Below are positions 22,623-35,012 of a stretch of 64,000 bases of DNA, piece by piece (position 1 is the stretch's first letter; each line of letters starts with the position of its first letter). This DNA comes from Favolaschia claudopus (Eukaryota > Basidiomycota > Agaricomycetes > Agaricales > Mycenaceae). The notes below the pieces were generated by a model. The model was given only the letters and a program-made list of their open reading frames with translations, was not told where the DNA came from and did not search any database. A program made the position numbers and the translations under genes. The stretch is taken from contig JAWWNJ010000142.1 of the NCBI GenBank assembly GCA_037176885.1, forward strand, positions 124,001 through 188,000, read 5' to 3'.

Positions 22623-24064
22623 ATGCCCCCCAAGAAGATTTCAAAACGGCACCGTCATTCAGAGACTCAGCTCGATGCTCTCAACCGTCTCTTTGACGAG
22701 ACAGAGCACCCCACCCTCGCTCAGCGCACCGCTCTAGGTCAATCCATTGGCTTGTATGTACTCTTTGCTCAGTACAATATTCATCTATATAACACCGATC
22801 CTTGATTTCAAGAGAGACCAAGAGCGTTTCATCTTTCTTTCAGAACAAAAGGGCCAAAAAGCAGCACTCGAGAGGTGTTGGCTATATAGCAGGCGCTACT
22901 CTATCCGACCTTGACCCCGATTTCCGACCCGACGACAGCTACCTGGAAAACCCACCCATCTCCTCATTTTCGTCTGACAATCTAAATCCCCCCGACTCTT
23001 TTTCAAATTCTCAGCCAATGTCTATGAGAACCTCTGCATTGGACTTGAAAGAGCCGCCAAAAGTTTACGACGCGCAGAAGCATGGAACGGCGGATATCAA
23101 TGCACTGTGCGTGTTTTCCTCCCCAGTTTCGATGAATTAGATTATTCAATATCGTACTTGTGCTTAGCCGATATCAAAGCGAAGTGAATTGGCTCGACCC
23201 TCAACTCGACCCTTCACTTCCCCGACTTGACGAGCCAAAGGCGTTGGACGGAGTGGCACCTGAAGACGGCGACTTATCTCGCCCTTTCCCACCAGTGCTT
23301 GATCAACCCTCATTGACAGAACGAGGTCGTCGTTCCAACATTTCCACTGTCCTAGATGATGGGCTGGTCTCTAGAAGTCGAAGAGCATCCTCGCGCCGCA
23401 GCACGACACCGTACAGTCCGGCCAGTGCTATCGTTTCGTTTTCTTCTCGCCAGCGAAGGGCTCGCCCCGAGCCTTCTCAATTAGACGGATTGAAACGGTT
23501 GTACAATAAAACTGCGACCCCATCTATCGAAGAGCGATCCGCGTTAGCTCTCGAAATTGGAATGTGAGCAAGGTCTAGATCGCTCTCAAGCTCCCACTCT
23601 AAACAGCACACAGGGAAGTTGTCAAAGTGACCAACTGGTTCCGAAATCTCAGACAATCCGCCCGGAAACGTGCCAAAAAAGCAGGTCGTCAACAAGATAG
23701 CGAGGATGATCTGGATTACACGGATGGCGGAGCCTCTCCCTCCGTGTCCACACCTGTCTCGCGAGCAGGATCACCCTCGTCCTCGTCGTTGGAGCAGGAA
23801 GACGGGATCTCCAGACATCTTCGGTTGCCTGAGCACGTCCATTCTAGCGATGACGAGGAGGAGGACGAGGAACCACCCGAGGAGGCTGTCACCCCATCCC
23901 AATCTCCGTCACCTACATCTTCTCCTACTCGTGTGCGCAAAGTTGACTCCAATTTGCCTGCAGCCCTGCAAGAAGCAGTGCGTCAGATGGCCAAAGAAGA
24001 AAAATACAGAGATCTAGTAGCCGATGTGCTACTTCTACTCGAATTTCAAGCCACATCCGCATAA
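22623..24064 (+). CDS. Transcription factor with two homeodomains
   Basis: Four exons (22623-22753, 22813-23106, 23168-23563 and 23614-24064) join to 423 residues. Homeodomain 1 lies at about residues 7-62: SETQLDALNRLFDETEHPTL, then recognition helix VSSFFQNKRAKKQ, with the invariant Trp of helix 3 replaced by Phe. Homeodomain 2 lies at about 237-296: PSQLDGLKRLYNKTATPSIE, then VTNWFRNLRQSARKRAKK, keeping the W-F-x-N-x-R core. Each homeodomain is split by an intron at the equivalent place just before helix 3, as expected if one arose from the other. The C-terminal part is acidic and Ser/Pro-rich (DDEEEDEEPPEEA), a plausible activation region. It is nuclear by family. I found no mating-type neighbours (no MIP or beta-fg gene), so this is more likely a developmental regulator than an A/HD mating-type gene. 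Confidence 0.88.
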
Positions 24065-24463
24065 TGCAGAACATATATGTTACCTGTGTGTATTTTTCCT
24101 TGCGTTTTACGCTTTGATGTATGCTGATTTGCTTTATAGAACATCGTTATACTGTCTACCTTACTTTTGGACTCGCTGTGAAGCAGCGTGACACATTTTG
24201 TGTCGCTGCCCGGCCAGCCTGAACGAGCACAGCTAATATTTCTTGACACGCCAATACATATACCATATGTGACACCCACCCCACCCCCGTTGTTGTTGTA
24301 GCCGGTAGTAGTACTAGTATTAGAATACGAAAGAGCTGTTTTCATCTTTTTGCGTGATTTGCGCCTTTTCGGAATGTGTGTTGATGTTTACACACCACTG
24401 CTCAACTCCTTCTCGTCGTTTTAGTGTGGTTGGGGTTTCCACCCGGCTACCAGTCGGAACCAC
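24065..24463. other. Intergenic between homeobox and RasGEF genes
   Basis: About 400 bp holding the 3' region of the homeobox gene and the promoter/5' UTR of the RasGEF gene. No gene or RNA recognised. Confidence 0.5.
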
Positions 24464-27400
24464 ATGGATGCCAATGGCCAGGCCCACAGTGTCGCAAACT
24501 CTTCCGGTCCCAGTGGTGTAGCCAGCGCCGCCATGTCCCCAGATCCCGATGCACTCAGAACACAGAACCTCCGCAAGTCGCTCTCGGTCGATAGCATCCA
24601 GTCCCCCGTTCCTCGCGATGCCGTTCGCCCCAACCGCGGTCATACTTCATCGGCCCTAGAGGCCCCACGGAACCTCATTTTTGACCGGGCACCGACACAC
24701 CAGCAGCACATACAAATGTACTCCGGCCGGCCGCGCGGAATCAGCGTCAGCTCTTCTGTCCGCGACGACTACGACGGTGACTCGGATATTGAACGGGCTG
24801 CCCCCTTCCCGGAGCGTTACGCTGGCATGGACAATGTCAAACCTATTCGCGGAGGGGAACTCCCGCTCCCACCCCGCACTACCACACTCAGCACTACCTC
24901 GAGTGTCAGTAGTATCATGACCGCGTCTTCTACTTCCAGCACAGAAGAGGGTGTTCACACTCGGCAACCGACAAGACCGTCTATCGCTGCCGCGGCCTCT
25001 GCGTCTTCCTCTAAAACTACTGGACGAACGCGCAGCGGGAGCTTGGGGGTTTATGCTGCTCATCCTGCGAAACGAATGATCATAAATACACATGTCGCCG
25101 ATGTGAGTTTGTCTTCTTCGTTGACTCATCAAGGCTCACAGATGCTTTCCTAGCTGGGTGCCTCGAATCAGAACCCTCCCATAACTCTCCTCGTAGTCGG
25201 TGCGGCTAAATGCGGCAAATCGGTGGTCATTAGGAAAGGACTCAAGGACTACGGCCTCTCCGAGCCCGTCAACCACTCGTTTGAGATTCAGTCCTCCTAC
25301 TTCTCCAACAGCTGTAAGCCCTTGTTTTTGTCGAATGATGTCCCTCCTCATGGTCCCTACCACAGACAGTTTGCGTGTTGGTCGCATAAAGGACGGGTTC
25401 AAGGAGTATGCGCTCCATGTAATAGAGGCCGACGTCTCCAAAACCACTCTGGACGACGCGGTTTGGCCAGAGGGGTCGCCGAGGGTAGACGGCGTAATCA
25501 TGTGTTATGACGCGTCCGATCCCGACTCTTTCCTTCCAGTACAAGGGCTTTTGCGTGAGTTTCACTGTCGTTCAAGTCCAGTTGGCATTCAACGAGTCGC
25601 TTGTTTTTTAGGGAGATTTCGAATCATGATGACCTCCACGGTTGTCCTTGCTTGCAAATCTGACTTGGAACGCCGCGTCGACCCCCAAGGCGCTGCCTTG
25701 GAATTTCTGCAGCTGTACGACAACGGACTTGTCGAAGTCTCGAATTCTACGGAACCTGGCAAGAAAAAAATGCGTCAAGCTTTTGAATGGCTCATCAAAG
25801 CCGTGTTCCGTGACCGCAGTTCGTGGTTTCGTTCTTGAGTTGGTTTATTGAGTTCATGTCCTTCTTTCTCAGATGCAATTAAAAACGAATCCGATGCCGA
25901 TTACCACAATCCCGCTTCACCCGCGCTGCTGATATCTCCTCCTCCACCCTGGGAGGTTTCGCGCACAGCTACTCCTACCGCTTCATCCTCGGTATCCTCC
26001 ATGAGCACCCTCTCCCAAGGTCATGCAGCACCGCGTCTCTCTAACTCACCACTTCCCACTATACCTGCCTCTCGTGCGCCAACTGTCCCCAATTCACCGA
26101 CCAGAGCGCGATCAACAGGTGATCTATTGTCGGAGCACGAAAAGTCAAGAACCCGTGACTGGCAAGATGGAGGGCTCAATGGCCTTGGGAGGAGCAATTC
26201 CAACGCGATGTCAATGCAGAAAAACCTAGCATCGTCGTCGGGGGACGCTGTCGATGTTGTCGTCGACCCTCCACCAAACAAACCAGAAAGCAAAGAGAAG
26301 GACGCAAGCAGTCGACCCTGGGCCACCCTTGACGAACTTCTCGATAAACTCTTGTTCTTGGCCGTTAGCGGAGATGGTTAGTGGGTTGACGACATAGCAA
26401 GCCGTTCTAAGCAATTTCTACAGATCCAACCTATATCACACATTTTTTGCTCACCTACCGGAGGTTCGCAAGTCCCAGGAGTGTTTTGCTAGCTATGCAG
26501 CTACGGTTACGCCAACTAGATCAACCTTCAGGCGATCCCATGTTTGCGTGCTTTGCACAAATGAGGTGCGTTTCAACTTTCCGCTTTCTTTATTCTGTGG
26601 ATGCTCAGTGTCATTCAAGGATATGTCATCTACTCGAGCAATGGATACGAGATTACCCGTACGATTTCAAAGTGCGAGGTACCCCGAGCGCGCTCTCCGC
26701 GCTCTTCAAATCCATCACCTCGAAGACCTATCTCCTCCACTACGGTTCCGACTTTCTACCCTTCCACGAACTACTACCGAATCTTATCGACAAGGACGCT
26801 GCTTGGGCTCATAAACCGGACTACCCCGAAGACGAGAGCGACTATGACGATGACGAGAAGAGTGCTGTTCTGACAATCAACAGTGCTCACAGCTCGGATT
26901 TTCTGCCGCAGAATACACCACCTGCCAAGAGCAATGCTGCCAGCGCGTTATCAACCACTTTTCGAGAACGGAAAGGGAGCTTACCACTGGGAAACAAGTT
27001 AATAGCTACCCAGTCAGCACCAAACGGCGTCCCTCAGGACGCAGTCGATCAACGATCCCAGATGAAAGACCTGCTCAAGCTTGCCAATGATGTCAGTGCC
27101 CTCGATTCAGAGGAAATAGCGCAGGAAATCACGCGCATGGAGGTTGGATTGTTTTTGGATATCGAAGTCGGCAATCCTTTGTTCTTTTTGTGATTTTGTC
27201 TGAAACTCGCCTTCTCAGCCTCGACATTGGCTTCGATATACCTTTGTGTCTGGTAAAAAGGATCCCACTACAGACTCGATCGCTGGTTTCAATGAATTTT
27301 CAAACCGGTTGGCTGACTGGTATGTTTTCATTTGTCTCGATCTCGCAGTCTTTAGCTGAGACCACATTCAGGGTGGCTTCGCTCATCCTGTGTCATGATA

Positions 27401-28143
27401 AAGCCAAAGCACGGGCCAAACAAATCGAGAAAATTGTCGAGATTGCTCAGAAACTACGCGGCCTAAACAACTATTCTGCTTTGAGGGCGTTGGTCGCAGG
27501 AATCAACCATTCGACTTTTCCCGGGGATCCCACAATGGAGCAGTTCAAAGCCAAGTCTCCTGACCATGCAAAAAATCTTCAGTCATGGGATGTTCTCCTT
27601 CAACACAATCGATCTCATCGTGCGTATCGCCTGGCGCTTAGAAACACCAAAGGAGCCTGCATTCCCGCATTGTAAGTTTTCTTTTGCTAACCTCGTCTAA
27701 ATAAACACTAACGTTATACAGGGAGGTCCACATGTCCGATTTAATCCGGGCCCACGAAGCCAATGATGATCTCAACCCGTCAGACCCCAGCAAGATTCAT
27801 TGGGGAAAGTTTAACATGATGGGAAGATTTATCAACAGCACGACGCAATGCCAAGTCCAATGCCGGGCTGTCAGCGACTACAACTTCCCCCGCAGAACTC
27901 ATATTACCGAGCTGTTGGAGGCAAAATGTATCATGAGTGATGAGGTATGTTTTTGCATTGAGATAACTGGATTCAACTCATCAGGTCGCCTGTGTTTAGA
28001 TGCAGAAGTCGCGCATCGCACCACCAGAAGCAGATATAGATGGACCCAGTCCTCCCCGAGCGGTAGCTCGGGATAATGCAACGACAAGCATCGGGATCAA
28101 AGCGAAGGATATCGCCAAGATGCGCACGCTGTTTTCATGGTAG
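24464..28143 (+). CDS. Ras guanine-nucleotide exchange factor with N-terminal Ras-like domain
   Basis: Predicted activator of Ras-type GTPases at the membrane, about 1,050 residues in many exons. Order: a Ser-rich disordered N-terminus from MDANGQAHSV; a P-loop domain at about 25,160-25,830 with VVGAAKCGKS (G1), VIMCYDASDPDSF, LACKSDLERR (G4-like) and VEVSNST (G5-like); a second Ser/Pro linker; a RasGEF N-terminal (REM) motif with ATLDELLDKLLFLAVSGD and THFLLTYRRFASP; an acidic insert; and the Cdc25 catalytic domain with EIAQEITRMEVGLFLDIE, KIVEIAQKLRGLNNYSALRA, SWDVLLQHNRSHRAYRLAL and KIHWGKFNMMGRFI. The Ras-like part lacks the G3 DxxGQ motif and has Cys in place of Asn in G4, so it is probably not a working GTPase. 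Stop TAG at 28,141. Exon borders beyond the first few were not all fixed. Confidence 0.88.
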
Positions 28144-28440
28144 ATTGTGATTTCATTGGCGAGTTCTCGAACCGGTATTGTATTCTATCTGGTCGGACAT
28201 TGCCACGACTTGCATGCGTATATACCCATCTCATCCCCATTGCTCTGTACCCTGTATTTTAGGAAAGGAATGTAAACAAGGAGGCTAACCAAGCATTCTC
28301 GACTATCTTGGGCTTTCTTAGCTAAGCGATTGAATCGGCTGAGTCGGGCCGATCTCGATCAAAACTTCATTTTTTTCCTCCAACTTTGTGGACTCTCGGA
28401 CGTTGCTGAACCACCAGTCGTCGACAGTCTATTAAATGAG

Positions 28441-30989
28441 ATGGACGACTATGTTATGACAATCGACTCGGACGTTGAAGACAATATTCAGTCCACCAAA
28501 ACTAAAGGCGACGCGGACCTCAATCCAGAGTTTGTCTTTGACCTGACTGGGGACCCATACGCCGAGATATTGGACCGCCAGGATCTACAGGACGTGGTTG
28601 AAGGCGGAAACAGGCCAGAGCCCATCTCAGTTGACGATATCATTGCTCGACGGAAACTGGGTACGAAACGCAAAAGAGATGTTGAAGAGTCATCAAGTGA
28701 GGGTGAAGAGCCTGCAGACGACGAAGAGGAAGAGGAGGAGGGCGATTCTGATGTGCTACACGAAAACGATGATTCGGACGACGACGACCCACTAGCCTCC
28801 TCTGACGAGGAACAAGATGGGCAGGAGGATGAAGAAAGCGCGGAGGACTCATCAGAAGACTCCGAGCCGGAGACTCAGGCTGAAAAAGATCGCAAAGCAG
28901 CCTTTTTTGACTCCGAAATCACTTCTACCGAGGAACATAGCTCATTCCTGACAATGAATTTATCCCGGCCCATCCTGAAAGCCATCACCTCGCTTGGCTT
29001 TCTTAAGCCTACGCCCATTCAAGCAGCGACGATTCCTGTTGCATTGCTCGGTAAAGACGTGGTTGGAGGAGCTGTGACCGGCTCGGGCAAAACTGCAGCT
29101 TTCATAATTCCCATGCTCGAGCGTCTCTTGTATAGAGAAAAGGGCAACAAGTCGGCTGCGACCCGATGCTTGGTCCTTGTTCCTACAAGAGAGTTGGCAG
29201 TCCAGTGTTTCGATGTTGGCTGCAAGCTGGCAGCTCACACTGACATCCGGTTTTGCCTGATAGTTGGTTCGTTCCTCAGCTGACTACAAGTCTAGCTAAA
29301 ACTGACATTTTCGATTCGCTAGGCGGATTGTCTCTCAAGTCTCAAGAAGTCTCTCTTCGAAGCCGCCCCGATGTTGTAATTGCAACTCCCGGTCGGCTTA
29401 TTGACCACATACACAACTCTCCCTCCTTCACATTGGATACGCTAGATGTTCTAGTCCTGGATGAAGCTGACCGAATGCTTTCCGATGGTTTTGCCGATGA
29501 ATTGACTGAAATAGTCAAGTCATGTCCCCCCTCACGCCAGACGATGCTCTTCTCTGCCACTATGACTGATTCTGTCGACGAATTAGTAAGAATGTCTTTG
29601 AACAAGCCAGTACGGCTGTTCGTAGACCCTAAGCGTAGCATCGCTCGTGGTCTCATTCAAGAATTCGTGCGCGTCCGAGCAGGCAAGGAGGCCGAGCGAT
29701 CTGCTCTGCTTGTGACTTTATGCAAACGAACATTCAAGACCAATGTAATCATCTTCCTCCGAAGCAAAAAGCTGGCTCACCAGATGCGGATCGTCTTCAG
29801 TCTGCTTGATATGAAGTGCGATGAGCTTCACGGCGATCTAACGCAGGAACAGGTTCGGAACTTTGGTTGGCATGAACTTTTGTCATCTAACACATATGGA
29901 CAGCGTCTCGCCGCTCTGCAGCGATTTCGAGATGGAGCTGTCGATTTTCTCATGGCCACTGATCTGGCTTCGCGTGGTCTTGACATTAAGGGTGTCGAGA
30001 CTGTGATCAACTACGATATGCCCAGTCAACTAGCTCAATATCTTCACCGTGTCGGACGAACTGCTCGAGCTGGCAAGAAAGGACGGTGAGTCTGTATCCC
30101 CTTCCCGTTAACTGGTTTTTCTCAACTATCTCAGATCGGTCACCTTGGTTGGCGAGGCAGACCGCAAAATGCTGAAGGCGGCAATCAAGCATGGAGCAGA
30201 GGCAGATCAAATCCGGCACCGGATTGTACCTCCAGAAGCCGTCATGAAATGGGTACAAAAACTGGAGGACCTTAAGGAAGAGATTTCGGAGATCATGAGG
30301 GAAGAGAAGGAGGAGAAACAGGTTCGCAGTGATGAAACTTTTTCACTTTGTGCTCAAATCTTTGCAGTTCCGTCAAGCAGAAATGGAGCTGAAGAAGGGT
30401 CAAAACATGATAGACCACGAGGCCGAAATTTATTCGCGACCTGCACGAACTTGGTTCCAGACCACGAAAGAAAAAAATCATGCTGAAGGTACCTTTCGTC
30501 GCAAGTCTTTGACTACATGCTAAGTGACTTGTACAGCGATAAGTAAACAGCAGTACGAAGCCAGCATAAGTTCCGGTCAAAAGATCAAAGCGCAGACTTC
30601 TGCTGTTGAAAAGGTTTGCCCGCTGACCTTCGATCTGCGCTTTCATTGACATTTTGCAGCCCAAACGAGACAAGTTCTCGGGTCTCACACGCAAAGCCAA
30701 ACGTCGAAAGCTTGCGGCAGAAGAGGACAAAGAGCTTGGTGATGAAGGTGGGACGAAAGCAGCCATACGTTCAGCGAAGAGGAGCGCGCGACCTCCGAAA
30801 ATCGGTGATCCCATTGTGCGGCCTGCTAGCAAGAAGGCCAAGCGAAGCAACCAGAAAAAAGTCAAAGCTCGGGCCGGTGGCGCGTTTGAGAGAGATTTCG
30901 GTCAGAAAGGAAGTAGCCGAGAAGGGGTTCGTTCAAAAAAGGGTGACGCCCCAGGGAGAATCGGAAAGAAGGGTAGACAAAAGAAATAG
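28441..30989 (+). CDS. DRS1: DEAD-box RNA helicase Drs1 (DDX27), 60S ribosome assembly
   Basis: Nucleolar ATP-dependent RNA helicase needed for 27S pre-rRNA processing and 60S subunit formation. The start [14 protein letters not shown] matches the N-terminus typical of Drs1, so the ATG at 28,441 was preferred over one at 28,330. A long acidic region (28,690-28,880) is followed by the Q motif ([20 protein letters not shown]), motif I AVTGSGKT, Ia PTRELA, Ib [23 protein letters not shown], and in the second RecA domain [21 protein letters not shown] and [10 protein letters not shown]. The C-terminal lysine/arginine-rich tail ends in GKKGRQKK. Exons read: 28441-29266, 29323-29852, 29904-30085, 30135-30321, then three short ones to 30,989. 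Length near 780 residues is normal for the family. Confidence 0.96.
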
Positions 30990-31138
30990 CTGCCAGTGAA
31001 CTGGCTCTGACCAGAGTCCATCATAATATGTGTCTCGTCCCGCAGATTAAGTAAACGAGAACCTAAGTCAGTCACAGCATGCGTGACGCCTCACCTGCCG
31101 TGACCGGTCGTGTTGTAGGATAGGTTGATTTCACAGTC

Positions 31139-34100
31139 ATGGAACAGGAACAAGCGTTCGCTTCATTAGCGACGGTCCACCTTCCGTCGATATGCAGATT
31201 ACTTCCCTCTGCATGCTGCCCGGACAAAGACCTCATGGTCCTTGTATCTCGTCTCGGTGGTCGAGACCGGATGAGTCTCTGGAAAATGCAAGGATCCAAG
31301 ACATGGGAAGTCGATGTAGGGACCGACGACAAAACTAGCGAACAGATAGTCGGTCTGGCTTGGAGCCCGGACGGTATGCTTGAAGTCAGGCTTCGAACAC
31401 CCATCTTTTAATCGCTCTCTAGGACAGAGTATCGCTGTCGCCCACAACCCTCCTCGAATCACCCTGCATTCTATCCAAGACGGGCATGAGGAGCGCGCTC
31501 TCTCTTTAGGTGGTCCACAGGGATCTAGTCAAATCACAGATATCTGGTGGTTTCGTACAGAGAAGACAGTTGCCGTGAAAGCGATTCCCGATATCTTCAA
31601 AAGAAATGGCCTGATCGTATGCCGCTACTGAATCTGTTCATTTCGAATCTGACCTTGGGTTGAGCCCGGAACATCTCATTCGATTCTCAAGACATTGCCG
31701 CTTCTCGACAGTTTACAAGAAGATTCTCAAAAGCTCACGTTGGTGCAACCTCTCCATTAACGACGAACAATCCTGAACTTCAATCTCCTTAGGGCAACTG
31801 ATTTATTTGCCTTCCAAGGTTCTCATACCAGATCAAATCCTAAATCCTCTCTTCCGGACGTCATAAGAAACTGGCCTACGTTGAACTCAGATCCAGTTGT
31901 CGCTTCGATGAGCCCGCAGACCAAGGACTCGAGCAATGGAAACCTCGACGTTGCGGATGACGCCAACATCGACAGCATGCTTGTACTCACTGATGACGCT
32001 GGTCGTATTCACTGCTTTCTTGACGGAAGTTATCACCTTGGTTCAGTCTCTCTGGGTTCAAACTCAACATTGGAGTCGGTTTTCAAATTTCCACGACGAC
32101 CTATCCTTCTCGTTCACCCACAAGAAGCTATCGGTGAAACAGTCAGAACCGATCTTCTTCCCGTCTACGTTCGTCTTGCGATGCTTGAAGGTCGACACAT
32201 ACGAGACATGGCAAGAATGTCCACAAGTTCGCGCGAGCTTGTCTGGTACTGTATGCGTGTCATAAAGGAGATGCGCGCTGTGTGGTTTGGATCTGAAAGT
32301 CTGACTGGTGCACGAGAACTAGGTCCAAAATGGATAAGGGCGCTAGAAAAACGTCAAAGAGATCAATTCGGCCGTATGCTAATCTGCTCGCTGCTTTGCC
32401 TGATGGATTCTCACACAATATGTTCATCCAGAACAAGAGCCAACTGCAATGTTAGATCTCACTTGCCTTTTGGTCACTGGACGGTCATCAGAAGCACTTT
32501 CAGATTTTCTTGGAAGTGCAGAGCAAATGAGCGAAAGGGTAAGTTGATCACTCGTGGCGCTGCCCTGCCTGAGCCCCGACAGGGTATTCAAAAATGGGAA
32601 TCCTCCGTAACCGAAGCTATCGCCAAGCTCCGTGACTTCTCTGAAAAGAGAGTCGCTCCTGCATGTCAGCGACTTCATCTCATCCTCGAAGAAGTTCTAG
32701 GATGGTCTTTGTTGTGAGTGTTTTGCTATCTTGAGAAAGTGGAACACGTATATCCTTCGAAGGCCGCAGTATGCGACTTTCCGCCTTGTGACTCGAGACA
32801 TCGAAGTCTGCCTTGATTTGACCGGTCGAGCCATCTTCATAGCCAGCTGGCTGGCGGCAGTCGCTCGTCGTGAACTGTCTCGTTTCAAGGAATTTATAAC
32901 ATGGATTCGCTCTGGTACGCGCACACCAAATGATTTTGCCGCAACTGAAATCTTCTTTTGCAGAGACGGCTGCCAATGCCCAACCTGATCTCCAGCATCC
33001 GCTTCGCCACGACATCTTGGAAGTCAATAATTACCTGATGTCAGGTTTGGTTGTCAGCTCCATCGACAAATGGTTCATGGGCCCAGTTCCGCAATTCAAC
33101 CTTGACGAGCTAGGAATCGTAAATGGTAATGCCGATCTCGCCACGACAATTGAACAAGCACGAGTTGCAATTGATGGAACGAAATGGCAAGTGGTATGTC
33201 TCGATTAAGCAGGTTCAAACCGTTTGAAACCTCACCGGTGCTAGACCACCGTACAGAATGAACTAAATCATTTGGACCGAAACCTGGATGCGCTAATGCA
33301 TGAATTAGCGTCCAGATGCCAACGAGTATTCGATAGCGCAGCCGGAGCTACATCTCGGTCTTCTTTGCTTTCTAGTAGCCGGGATTCTACAGCACGTCAA
33401 GCCCCGCCAGCGTGGGCCTCACCGTCAACACCACTCATCCCTACCCGCGAACGGATCATTTTCAGCGAGAGTGAGGTACGCCGACTTGACCCTTAAGGAA
33501 GTCACCATGCCTGATTGGGACATTACAGGATGAATCTGTACAATATCTTGCGATGCAGATACCCTCTCCTGCGCAAAACCAGACCTTCTGTGCGTGTGGT
33601 GATTTTTTCTGCTGAAACCGTGGCATCGACTCAAAGCCACAAAGTGTGTCTAACACGAGTGCGCTTCGGCGGTAGCTCTTCCCAGTCGCCTCCCTCCATT
33701 GGCATTGCGCTTCTCGATGGAAAGCTTCCCGCGGAACAGGAAGAAGCAGGCCCACTTCATCTCGAGATCCTAGACGCTCAGTTCTTCGACGATTTGTCCA
33801 TCGTAATTGTCTATCGGATTCGTGGCCAACCCGGTGTGTTGACCGATACCAGATATTTAGGCTTACCGCCATGTTTATCTTGATTTGATCAGGACGGGCT
33901 TTCATTGCCACAGTCGACTACAGCGATTTGGAATATCAAGAATTGGGGCCCGCTGAGTACGAAACGACACCCAGCAGGGAAGGTTTAAGACATTGGGCGA
34001 CGACATTGTGGGAGCACGGCCAGGTAGGTTCAACTCGGAAACCAGTTGAAGATCGCGCGCTCACTCTCAGTTAGTTGGCCTGCATGCCAATGCCGATTAA

Positions 34101-34257
34101 AGGAAGACGAGAATTAGCGTATTGCGGATCTGGACCCGTGTCTTTGGCATTGAACGGTCGTGTTGGACGAAGGGTGGCCAGCGTGCTTGATGGACAAGGC
34201 ACAAACATGGAAACACTGGATCTAGAGGGGGATGCGGAGCAGGAAGGAGATGAATGA
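31139..34257 (+). CDS. APC4: Anaphase-promoting complex subunit 4
   Basis: Scaffold subunit of the APC/C ubiquitin ligase that drives exit from mitosis; nuclear. The first exons encode the N-terminal WD40-like blades: MVLVSRLGGRDRMSLWKMQG, VGLAWSPDG, then SIAVAHNPPRITLHSIQDG, the Apc4 WD40 signature. The helical Apc4 long domain follows with VYVRLAMLEGRHIRDMARM, ELVWYCMRVIKEMRAVWFG, then KRVAPACQRLHLILEEVLGW and DIEVCLDLTGRAIFIASWLA. The last exon (acceptor TTAG just before 34,075) ends MPIKGRRELAYCGSG, SLALNGRVGRRVASVLDG and an acidic tail with the stop at 34,255-34,257. About 850 residues are estimated with around ten introns. It starts 150 bp after the DRS1 stop on the same strand. Confidence 0.9.
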
Positions 34258-35012
34258 AATGCGTAGTATACTGACGGATATGGCCGGGGTTGGGCACAAT
34301 TGGCGCAGCTTTGTGCAGGGATTCCAATTGGAATCTCGATACATATTTTTTGTCCGTGCCTCGAAAATTGACAGCAACCTTCGCAATCGAACGTAGACGC
34401 CACCACAAGTTGAGTTATAACGCCCGCACCGTCCGCGGTCCTCGTGGCTGCGATTCGATTCTTCTTGCTACCATGTTGCTTATAACGGACAACGCCTACA
34501 ATTCGACCTCTCCTCCCTCTCCTTCTTGTTTGTGCTGTGACTCGCGCGCTTCAACTTGCTCAAAGAGCGTCGTCAACTACGGTGCAGGACCAACTGACCC
34601 GTAAATAGCGTTTTTAAACAGCACAGTTAGTAGGGACCTACAGATACAGTAATACTCATCGTCTGAAACCTGCCTCCAGTACACGTTTTTTCTGTCGGTC
34701 GCCACGAATCCCCCGCAAATATTGTCGATTAATTACACTGGCTCTTCTCCGGACCCTTCCATTAACTCGAACTATTGACGCGTCAAATCTCGATTGTACT
34801 ACGCATTTTCCGACTCAACTCTCTCGTTCACTCAAGTTCAAGCGTTCCAGTCGTTATATACACATTCAACAGCTGCATCTCCTTTCAAGTTGATCCCTGG
34901 TTTTGATTGTTTCTCGAGGGTTTATCTCGTCTGGTCGCCGCTGTAATTCTCCATTGCCGGACGTGCGTTTTGGCCTCAATCCACCAAACCATATATTCCG
35001 CACTCCACCTAC
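34258..35012. other. Long intergenic / 5' region of the bZIP gene
   Basis: About 750 bp. Pyrimidine-rich stretches and a TATA-like run (34,855-34,860) suggest promoter and a long 5' UTR for the bZIP gene. A 104-residue open frame (34,290-34,604) has no family features and is not called. Confidence 0.5.
34855..34860 (+). promoter_or_regulatory. TATA-like box upstream of the bZIP gene
   Basis: TATATA 153 bp upstream of the bZIP start codon, in a pyrimidine-rich context. Position is compatible with a fungal TATA box, but the transcription start is unknown. Confidence 0.35.

Noticed and set aside
22623..24064. Mating-type (A/HD) locus
   Set aside because: Homeodomains are present, but there is a single gene rather than a divergent HD1/HD2 pair, and the neighbours (SurE, RasGEF) are not the MIP or beta-fg genes that flank HD loci in agaricomycetes.
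28330..28440. Upstream in-frame ATG for DRS1 at 28,330
   Set aside because: The extra 37 residues lack conservation, while [11 protein letters not shown] at 28,441 matches the usual Drs1 N-terminus.
34290..34604. 104-residue plus-strand frame between APC4 and the bZIP gene
   Set aside because: No domain, no signal peptide and no plausible splice partners; it lies in what looks like the long 5' region of the bZIP gene.
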